A stretch of DNA of 64,000 bases from an uncultured Acidobacteriota bacterium (GTDB taxonomy: Bacteria; Acidobacteriota; Terriglobia; Bryobacterales; Bryobacteraceae), in NCBI GenBank assembly GCA_902826685.1, contig CADEFT010000001.1, forward strand, positions 163,777-227,776, written 5' to 3'. Positions within the stretch are counted from its first letter, which is position 1. Each line of letters opens with the position of its first letter. The position numbers and the translations under genes were made by a program. This document shows positions 56,795 to 64,000 of the stretch, piece by piece. A model generated the notes under the pieces. The model searched no databases. It saw only the letters and a program-made list of their open reading frames with translations, and was not told where the DNA came from.

Positions 56795-58531
56795 TCATTC
56801 GGTCACCGTGAGCGTCACCGGAATCTCGAGCGTGCGGTGGAAGGCTTCGTTGACCGTCACGCGGATGGTGGCTTTGTGTTCCCCCTCCGCCAGGCCTTCG
56901 GGGTTCACGCGCAGGGAGAGCTTCATGGGTACCGTCCTGGCGCTGGGTGTGATGGTCAGCCAAGGCTCGCTGGCGGCGATCTCCACCGCGTCGAACGGCT
57001 GCGTGCAACCCGAGAACACATCGAGATCCATCGCTTGCGCACTACCCTTCTGCATCTGGAGCGCCGCCTGGGGAAACGAACCCAGCCACGGATCGCAGAT
57101 CTGCGCCACGAAGGCATCGTTGAGGCTCGCCAACCGCGGCTGCGCGGCGTTGGCGACCGGCAGGTTCGGCGAGTACGATTCGCCCACCAGCGTGGCCGCT
57201 TCGCCGGGACCCAGGGCGAGCGCCGATCCCGCGTCGCGCTTATCGCCGCCCCAGAACGTGGAGTAAAGAACCTGGCTGGTATCGAGATCCAGGCGCATCA
57301 GAAAGGCATCCTGCGCGCCGCCGTGCGCGGCCTGCACTTCGCGGCGGCCAAGAAAATCGGGCGATACCGTTTCACCGGCGACATATACGTGCCCGTGCGT
57401 GTCGATTCTGACCGCGTTCGCCACTTCGTCCGGATCGGCCGCGCCCTTGGTGCTGCCGCCCAAATAGGTAAGATACTCGGCCATGGAGCCTTCCGCGTTC
57501 AACCGCAACAGGAAGGCATCGCGAAAGCCGCCGGCGAAGGTGGACTGAATCGCGCCAGTGGTTACCGGCAGTTGCTTCGAGCTGGTCTGTCCCACGACAT
57601 GGGCACGGCCCTGGCTATCGACGGCAACTCCGCGAGCGACGGTATATCCACCACGCCAGCCGATGTAAGTGAAGTAAGTGACGGCGCCGCCGTCCGGGGC
57701 GATCTTGGCCACATAGCTCGAGTAGGGCTGGGCCGTGCGGATATACGCGTTCTCGCTCGCCAGGTTGGGCGACATCGATTCGCCGGTGACGAACAGCGAA
57801 TCGCCGGGACCCACGGCGATCGATGCGATGTTGTCGGTACCCGCCGTGCCGCCCAGATAGGTAGCGTAGGCCAGCCGGTGATCGGGCGTGTACTTGGCGA
57901 TAAAAGCATCCTGGCCGCCTCCGCCCAGCGTGGCCTGCAAAGCGTTCTTCACCGGCAGATCGGTGGAAGTGGCGCGGCCCGCCAGGTAGACGTTGTCTTT
58001 CGAATCGATGGCCAGTGCGAGCCCCTCCTCGTTGCGATTGCCCCCGAAGTAGGTGGAAAACAGCAGCTTGCCTTGCGGATCGAACTGCATCAGGAAGGCG
58101 ATGTTCAAACCGGTCTGCTGGCTTTGCACCGGATTGATCATGGGCAGGTCGCGGGCGCCGGTGGTGCCCGCCACGTAAACGTTACCGGTGCTGTCAAGCG
58201 CCACGGCGCGAGGAACGGTGTTCGACGAGCCGCCGATCAGAACGCGCCAGAGCACCTGCTTGCCGCCAGGCGAGTACTTGGTCAGATAGCCCTTGAATAC
58301 CGCCGCCGTCAAAGGCTTTCCGCCCACCGGATTCGCCGCCAGGTCGCGCGATTCAGTCTCGCCCGTCACGTAAACGAATCCCGCAGGGTCCACGGCAACG
58401 GAGTTTGCATCGTCGTTGCGGTCGCCGCCTTGAAAGGTGGAGAACACCAGGCGCTTGTCTTGGGCGGCGAGGCCTGCCGCCAGCAGGGGGATGAGGAAGA
58501 GTGCAATCACATTCTGGCACGCGCGGTTCAC
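56795..58531 (-). CDS. Exported SBBP-repeat beta-propeller protein
   Basis: A protein of 578 residues. A signal peptide (about 1-24, ending G-L-A-A-Q) is followed by about seven SBBP repeats. These repeats follow the pattern A-V-D-x-x-G-x-V-Y-V-A-G-x-T, then D-A-F-I-A-K-Y and Y-S/A-T-Y-L/F-G-G. The last 100 or so residues form a BACON/Ig-like beta domain (E-P-W-L-T-I-T-P-S, V-T-L-T-V-T-E). GTG at 58531 is taken as start; TTG at 58537 is equally possible. It is probably on the cell surface. It is divergent from the triple-RidA gene and on the same strand as the TonB receptor that follows it. Confidence 0.88.
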   Translation of the reverse strand: MNRACQNVIALFLIPLLAAGLAAQDKRLVFSTFQGGDRNDDANSVAVDPAGFVYVTGETESRDLAANPVGGKPLTAAVFKGYLTKYSPGGKQVLWRVLIGGSSNTVPRAVALDSTGNVYVAGTTGARDLPMINPVQSQQTGLNIAFLMQFDPQGKLLFSTYFGGNRNEEGLALAIDSKDNVYLAGRATSTDLPVKNALQATLGGGGQDAFIAKYTPDHRLAYATYLGGTAGTDNIASIAVGPGDSLFVTGESMSPNLASENAYIRTAQPYSSYVAKIAPDGGAVTYFTYIGWRGGYTVARGVAVDSQGRAHVVGQTSSKQLPVTTGAIQSTFAGGFRDAFLLRLNAEGSMAEYLTYLGGSTKGAADPDEVANAVRIDTHGHVYVAGETVSPDFLGRREVQAAHGGAQDAFLMRLDLDTSQVLYSTFWGGDKRDAGSALALGPGEAATLVGESYSPNLPVANAAQPRLASLNDAFVAQICDPWLGSFPQAALQMQKGSAQAMDLDVFSGCTQPFDAVEIAASEPWLTITPSARTVPMKLSLRVNPEGLAEGEHKATIRVTVNEAFHRTLEIPVTLTVTE

Positions 58532-58565
58532 CGGCAAAGCGGCTCAAACGGTGTATTTTGAGAGG

Positions 58566-59747
58566 ATGCTGCGTACCATGCTGCTGGCCACGCTCGTCTG
58601 CGCTTCCGCTATGGCGGAAAAGAAAGCAATCCGTCCGCCGGCGAGCGCCACGGCCGGCCCTTACAGCGCGGGCGTATTGACGCCGAACCTGCTTTACATC
58701 TCCGGACACGTGGGACCGGAACCGGCCGGCGGATTCGCGCCGGGCGACGTGAAGACGCAGACGCGGCGCTGCCTGGAACTGCTCGGCAAGGTTCTCAAGG
58801 AAGCCGGGCTCAGCTACCGGCACGTGGTCAGCACCACGCTTTACCTCACGGATATTCGCACCATGGGCGCCGCCGACGCCGCCTATCGCGAGATCTTCGA
58901 AGAGCCCTTTCCGGCGCGGTTCGAAGTGGAATCGCAACTGCTGATTCCGGAAGCCCTGGTGGAAGTCAGCGCGGTCGCCGTACGCGGCGATTGGCGCGGC
59001 GTCATCTATTTGAAGCCGGACGGCTGGCGCGCTCCTTCGGGTCCGTTCAGCCACGCGGCGCTCGCGGCCGGGACGCTGTTCTTTTCATCGCTGCGGCCCG
59101 TGGATCCGGCGACGGGCGCCCTGGCAGGCCATACGATTCAGGAACAGGTGACGCAGGTGATGCGCAATCAGGAAGCGGTGCTCTCGGCGGCCGGACTTAC
59201 GTTCGCCGACATGGCTTCCACGCGTATCTACCTGAATGACTCGAGTTACTACACCGGTTTGAACGACGCTTATCGTAAGTTTGTCACGGCGCCGCCGCCC
59301 GCGCGGGCCACCGTCAGCGGCACGCCGGTGGAGCCGGGCCATCTGGTGCAGATGCAATCGGTGGCGGTGAAAGGCTCCGGGAAAGGGCGTCCTTCCGGGG
59401 AGGGGGTTACCTCGCCCATCCATAGTTACTCGGTGATGGCGGGCGATTCCCTCTACATCACCGGCATGACGGGCCGCGCGCCGGACGGCACTTTCGCCCG
59501 CAACGACATCAAGGCGCAGACGCGCCAGGCTCTGAAGACGATTGAAGAGCAACTGGCGCGTCATGGGCTGACGTTCGCCGATTGCGTGGATGCCGTCGTA
59601 TGGCTGCGGGATCCGCGCCATGCCCAGGCGATGAACGAGGTGTATCGCGAAGTGGTGAAGCCAAATCCGCCGGCTCGGGCTACCGTGCGAATTCCGCCAA
59701 GCTCAGCCGAGGGGCTGATCGAGATCATGATGATCGCCCACAAGTAA
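58566..59747 (+). CDS. Exported protein with three tandem RidA-like domains
   Basis: A protein of 393 residues with an N-terminal signal peptide (M-L-R-T-M-L-L-A-T-L, cut near A-M-A-E). Three consecutive RidA/YjgF domains follow, at about 28-140, 150-265 and 275-393. Each ends with the family P-A-R segment (F-P-A-R-F-E-V, P-P-A-R-A-T-V twice), whose Arg binds substrate carboxylate in RidA enamine/imine deaminases. RidA normally works in the cytosol as a trimer of single domains, so an exported single-chain version is unusual. GAGAGG lies before the ATG and a TATTTT hexamer sits 6 bases upstream. Confidence 0.85.
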   Translation: MLRTMLLATLVCASAMAEKKAIRPPASATAGPYSAGVLTPNLLYISGHVGPEPAGGFAPGDVKTQTRRCLELLGKVLKEAGLSYRHVVSTTLYLTDIRTMGAADAAYREIFEEPFPARFEVESQLLIPEALVEVSAVAVRGDWRGVIYLKPDGWRAPSGPFSHAALAAGTLFFSSLRPVDPATGALAGHTIQEQVTQVMRNQEAVLSAAGLTFADMASTRIYLNDSSYYTGLNDAYRKFVTAPPPARATVSGTPVEPGHLVQMQSVAVKGSGKGRPSGEGVTSPIHSYSVMAGDSLYITGMTGRAPDGTFARNDIKAQTRQALKTIEEQLARHGLTFADCVDAVVWLRDPRHAQAMNEVYREVVKPNPPARATVRIPPSSAEGLIEIMMIAHK

Positions 59748-59749
59748 AG

Positions 59750-60977
<1,228 letters not shown>

Positions 60978-61077
60978 CTGCTTTTCTCCTCGATACTCAT
61001 TATGACCGCAAGCGGCGGTGCGTGTGGTACCCTGAAAAATCGTCTGAAAAGCCTTCTTTTCCATCGTTCCCAACTGA

Positions 61078-63093
61078 ATGAGCACGCTTCCGCTCCTAAT
61101 TGAAATCGGCGTAGAAGAGATCCCGGACTGGATGATCCGGCCCGCCGTTGCCAACTTTCAGGAGTTGGTCACGGGGTTGCTCTCCGGCAATGGCCTTGGC
61201 GGTTCGATCCGCATGGCCGACGCGTCGCCGCGCCGCATCGCGGTGATCGCCGACGGCGTTGTGGAGCGCCAGGCTGATCGGGAAGAACTGGTGATGGGGC
61301 CGCCCAAATCGGCGGCGTTCAAAGACGGCAAGCCCACCGGCGCCGCCATCGGTTTTGCAAAGAAGCAGGAAGTCGACCCCAGTGAGATTCGCATCGAGGC
61401 CACCGCGAAGGGCGAATACATCGCCGTGCTCAAGAAGATCGCGGGCCGCGAAACATGGCGGATTCTGGCCGAAGCGCTTCCCGAACTGATCCTCAAAATC
61501 TATTTCCCCAAGACGATGTATTGGACCGGAAAAGGCGGCCCACGCTTCATCCGGCCGATTCGCTGGCTGGTTTGCACGCTGGGCGAAAAGGTGGTGCCGT
61601 TTGAGCTGGCCGGCGTCGCTTCCGGCAATCTGACCTACGGCCATCGCCGCATGGGTGGACGCGCGCTGGTGGACGCCGCCAACTATACGGAGCAGTTGGA
61701 AGCCCAGGGCGTGTTCATCAATTCCGCCGCGCGCCGCAAGCGCATTGAGGATGGCATCGCCGGGTTGCTTAAGGGGCGCGGACTGCAAGTCAAGCCCGAC
61801 GGCGCGCTGCTCGACACGCTCACCTATATCACCGAGTGCCCCACTCCGATTCTGGGCGGTTTCGACCCGCGGTATCTGAGCCTGCCGGAAGAAGTGCTCA
61901 TCACGGTGATGCGCCATCATCAGAAGTATTTTTCGGTGGTGGACAGTTCCGGAAAGCTGGCGCCGCACTTTCTGGCGGTGATGAACATCGCGGGCGATCC
62001 GGATGGCATCGTGCGCCATGGCAACGAGCGCGTGCTGACGGCGCGGTTCAACGATGCGCGCTTTTTCTGGGAGTTCGATCAGCGCAAGAAACTGGCCGAT
62101 CGCGTCCCGGACCTGGCCAACGTGACTTTCCAGGCCAAGCTCGGGTCTTATCTCGATAAGACCAACCGCATGGTCGCCCTGGTGAAGGAACTCGGCGGCA
62201 ACGCGGACGCCGAACGCGCGGCGCTGCTTTCCAAATGCGATCTCACCACCGACATGGTGAAGGAATTTACGGATCTGCAGGGTATCGTTGGTGGCCTTTA
62301 CGCGAAGGCGCAAGGCGAATCGCCCGCCGCCGCGCAGGCTATCTACGATCACTACAAGCCCACCAGCATGGAAGGCGAGATCCCCTCGACCGCGGAGGGG
62401 CGCATCGTGGCGCTGGCCGACAAGATCGACACTCTGCGTGGATGCTTTGGCATCGGGATGGTGCCCACCGGATCGAAGGACCCGTTCGCTCTGCGCCGCG
62501 CCGCGCAGGGCGTGGTGAAGATTCTGGTGGAAGGCCGGATGCCGCTGCCGCTTTCGAAGCTGACCGCGGGCAACGCCGCGCTGGCCGAGTTTTTCCTCGA
62601 CCGCATTCGCTACTACTTCAAGGATGTGCGCGGCCACAAGTACGACGAAGTGAACGCCGTGCTGGCCGCCGGCTGCGACGACCTCACCGACGTGGAGCAG
62701 CGCATCGCCGCCATTCAGGCCGTGCGTCCCACGGCCGATTTCGAGCCTCTGGCCGCCGGCTTCAAGCGCATCAAGAACATCCTGAAACAGGCCGGGTTCG
62801 AAACCGCCGGACCGGTGAATGCGGCGCTGCTCGAGCCCGGGCCCGAAGCCGCCTTGCATGAAGCTTTCGAGCGCAGCAAGGGCGAAGCGGCCGCCCATCG
62901 CGCGCGCCAGGATTACCGCGCCGCGCTTTCCACCATCGCTTCCCTGCGTCCACAAGTGGATCTGTTTTTCGACAAGGTCCTGGTGAACGCCCCCGACGAG
63001 CAGGTGCGCCGCAACCGGCTCAGCCTGCTCGCCAACCTATTGACCGAATCGTCCGCGATCGCCGATTTTTCGGAGATCGTAACCAGTTCTTGA
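61078..63093 (+). CDS. glyS: Glycine--tRNA ligase beta subunit
   Basis: A protein of 671 residues, typical for the beta subunit of the bacterial alpha2beta2 glycyl-tRNA synthetase. The N-terminus [11 protein letters not shown] is characteristic. Later segments such as [18 protein letters not shown] and the HD-like part (A-L-A-D-K-I-D-T-L) followed by a C-terminal anticodon-binding-type region complete it. It needs the alpha subunit (glyQ), which usually lies immediately upstream; here an unrelated divergent gene is upstream, so glyQ is elsewhere. ppdK follows 23 bases later on the same strand. Confidence 0.95.
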   Translation: MSTLPLLIEIGVEEIPDWMIRPAVANFQELVTGLLSGNGLGGSIRMADASPRRIAVIADGVVERQADREELVMGPPKSAAFKDGKPTGAAIGFAKKQEVDPSEIRIEATAKGEYIAVLKKIAGRETWRILAEALPELILKIYFPKTMYWTGKGGPRFIRPIRWLVCTLGEKVVPFELAGVASGNLTYGHRRMGGRALVDAANYTEQLEAQGVFINSAARRKRIEDGIAGLLKGRGLQVKPDGALLDTLTYITECPTPILGGFDPRYLSLPEEVLITVMRHHQKYFSVVDSSGKLAPHFLAVMNIAGDPDGIVRHGNERVLTARFNDARFFWEFDQRKKLADRVPDLANVTFQAKLGSYLDKTNRMVALVKELGGNADAERAALLSKCDLTTDMVKEFTDLQGIVGGLYAKAQGESPAAAQAIYDHYKPTSMEGEIPSTAEGRIVALADKIDTLRGCFGIGMVPTGSKDPFALRRAAQGVVKILVEGRMPLPLSKLTAGNAALAEFFLDRIRYYFKDVRGHKYDEVNAVLAAGCDDLTDVEQRIAAIQAVRPTADFEPLAAGFKRIKNILKQAGFETAGPVNAALLEPGPEAALHEAFERSKGEAAAHRARQDYRAALSTIASLRPQVDLFFDKVLVNAPDEQVRRNRLSLLANLLTESSAIADFSEIVTSS

Positions 63094-63116
63094 AACAGGA
63101 GACAAGTTTCCACGCT

Positions 63117-64000
63117 ATGAAAAAGCATGTCTATTCGTTCGGCGGAGGCACCGCCGACGGCGACGGCAAGATGAAAGATATTCTCGGCGGCAAGGGTGCC
63201 AACCTCGCCGAGATGTGCCGCGCCGGCGTTCCCGTACCCCCGGGTTTCACCATCGCCTGCCAGGTGTGCAACCTCTACTTCGAGAACGGCAACGCGGTTC
63301 CCAAGAACATCAATGAAGAGATGTATGAGGCACTGGGCGTGCTCGAAGGGCAGATTGGCAAGAAGCTCGGCGACGCGTCGAATCCGCTATTGGTGAGCGT
63401 GCGCTCCGGCGCCAAGTTTTCCATGCCCGGCATGATGGACACCATCCTCAACCTGGGACTGAACGATGAAACCGTGAAGGCGCTGGTGGCCTCCACCGGC
63501 GATGAACGGTTCGCCTACGACTGCTACCGCCGCTTCGTGCAGATGTTCTCGGGCGTGGTGCTCGAAGTGCCCAAGGACGAGTTTGAGCACATCATCGAAG
63601 CGCGCAAGCACAAGGCGAAGGTGAAGCTCGACACGCAGTTGACCGCCGCCGATTGGAAGGCGGTGATCGCCGATTACAAGAAGATGGTGAAGAAGCGCTC
63701 GGGCGGTGAGTTTCCGCAGGACGCGCGCAAGCAGCTTGAAATGTCGCGCGACGCCGTGTTCCGTTCCTGGAACAACGACCGCGCCATCTATTACCGCAAG
63801 ATGAACAAGATTCCCGACGACATCGGGACCGCGGTCAACGTGCAGGCGATGGTCTTCGGAAACATGGGCGAGACTTCGGCCACCGGCGTCGGCTTCACCC
63901 GCAATCCGGCCACCGGCGAGAACGTGTTCTACGGCGAATTCCTCACCAACGCGCAGGGCGAAGACGTGGTGGCGGGTATCCGCACGCCGCGTCCCATCAA
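63117..64000 (+). CDS. ppdK: Pyruvate, phosphate dikinase (5' part)
   Basis: The first 294 codons are visible and the gene runs off the window. The N-terminus ([10 protein letters not shown]) and the segment [11 protein letters not shown] are typical of PpdK. The [21 protein letters not shown] segment and Q-A-M-V-F-G-N-M-G belong to the ATP-grasp nucleotide-binding region. The enzyme interconverts pyruvate, ATP and phosphate with phosphoenolpyruvate, AMP and diphosphate, in gluconeogenesis or glycolysis. AGGAG precedes the ATG at a somewhat long distance. It is probably cotranscribed with glyS, an arrangement seen in other bacteria. Confidence 0.95.
   Translation, partial: MKKHVYSFGGGTADGDGKMKDILGGKGANLAEMCRAGVPVPPGFTIACQVCNLYFENGNAVPKNINEEMYEALGVLEGQIGKKLGDASNPLLVSVRSGAKFSMPGMMDTILNLGLNDETVKALVASTGDERFAYDCYRRFVQMFSGVVLEVPKDEFEHIIEARKHKAKVKLDTQLTAADWKAVIADYKKMVKKRSGGEFPQDARKQLEMSRDAVFRSWNNDRAIYYRKMNKIPDDIGTAVNVQAMVFGNMGETSATGVGFTRNPATGENVFYGEFLTNAQGEDVVAGIRTPRPI

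Noticed and set aside
61096..62955. Open frame of 619 codons on the strand opposite glyS
   Set aside because: It has no family motif and mirrors codon structure of a certain gene; long antisense frames are expected in GC-rich DNA.

Overview
The window reads as chromosomal DNA of a GC-rich soil-type acidobacterium, most likely from the Bryobacterales/Solibacter side of Acidobacteriota. That placement is inferred from gene content: planctomycete-type cytochrome/DUF1549-DUF1553 proteins, Tat-exported sulfatases, an Oar-like TonB receptor with a carboxypeptidase-regulatory domain, an SBBP beta-propeller protein, PEP-CTERM proteins, a CE15 glucuronoyl esterase, an ECF sigma/zinc-finger anti-sigma pair and a TPR-CHAT protein. 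No phage, insertion sequence, CRISPR array, rRNA or tRNA was recognised.

Layout. 1-9.7 kb: tail of a YtxH-like gene, pyrroline-5-carboxylate dehydrogenase, an RbsD/FucU protein, a tightly overlapping three-gene secreted module (cytochrome-WD40, pre-peptidase-type beta protein, DUF1549/DUF1553 protein), a YbaY-META protein and a DHH phosphoesterase. 9.7-19.5 kb: nadB, a sulfatase, a histidine kinase with a CXXCH heme-type motif, its response regulator, an FeS-type (6-4) photolyase, a winged-helix/hydrolase/cyclase-like fusion and an OFA-type transporter. 19.7-24.4 kb: ECF sigma factor, anti-sigma factor, unknown protein and TPR-CHAT lipoprotein. 24.6-31.8 kb: YVTN-phosphoesterase, aroE, lolA-like gene, two PEP-CTERM paralogues each with its own terminator, and a CE15 esterase. 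31.8-37.4 kb: a peptide-type ABC operon with a single ATPase, then a sigma-54 activator followed by decayed copies of its own 3' end. 37.4-42 kb: sulfatase, MerR regulator with a palindromic promoter, S41 protease and a LuxR-type regulator. 42-47 kb: an operon of a coiled-coil protein, a membrane anchor, a Ras-like GTPase, a soluble histidine kinase and an NtrC-type regulator. 47-64 kb: tectonin-like protein, outer-membrane barrel, Gfo/Idh/MocA oxidoreductase, a kdsB-pyrG-kdsA operon for CMP-Kdo, TonB receptor, SBBP protein, exported triple-RidA protein, Hsp15-like protein, duplicated-domain exported protein, glyS and the start of ppdK.

Two signalling cassettes stand out. In the first (19.7-24.4 kb) a putative caspase-like CHAT lipoprotein lies beside a membrane anti-sigma factor whose C-terminal region faces the same compartment, which suggests proteolytic release of an ECF sigma factor. 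In the second (42-47 kb) a Ras-like GTPase and a membrane protein with a roadblock/longin-like N-terminal region are co-transcribed with a complete two-component system. A recurrent regulatory feature is a -10-like hexamer 6-7 bases before the start codon of several genes, pointing to leaderless transcripts. Start codons were often chosen downstream of the longest possible frame using signal peptides, ribosome binding sites or family N-termini. All functional calls come from reading the sequence; no database search was run.
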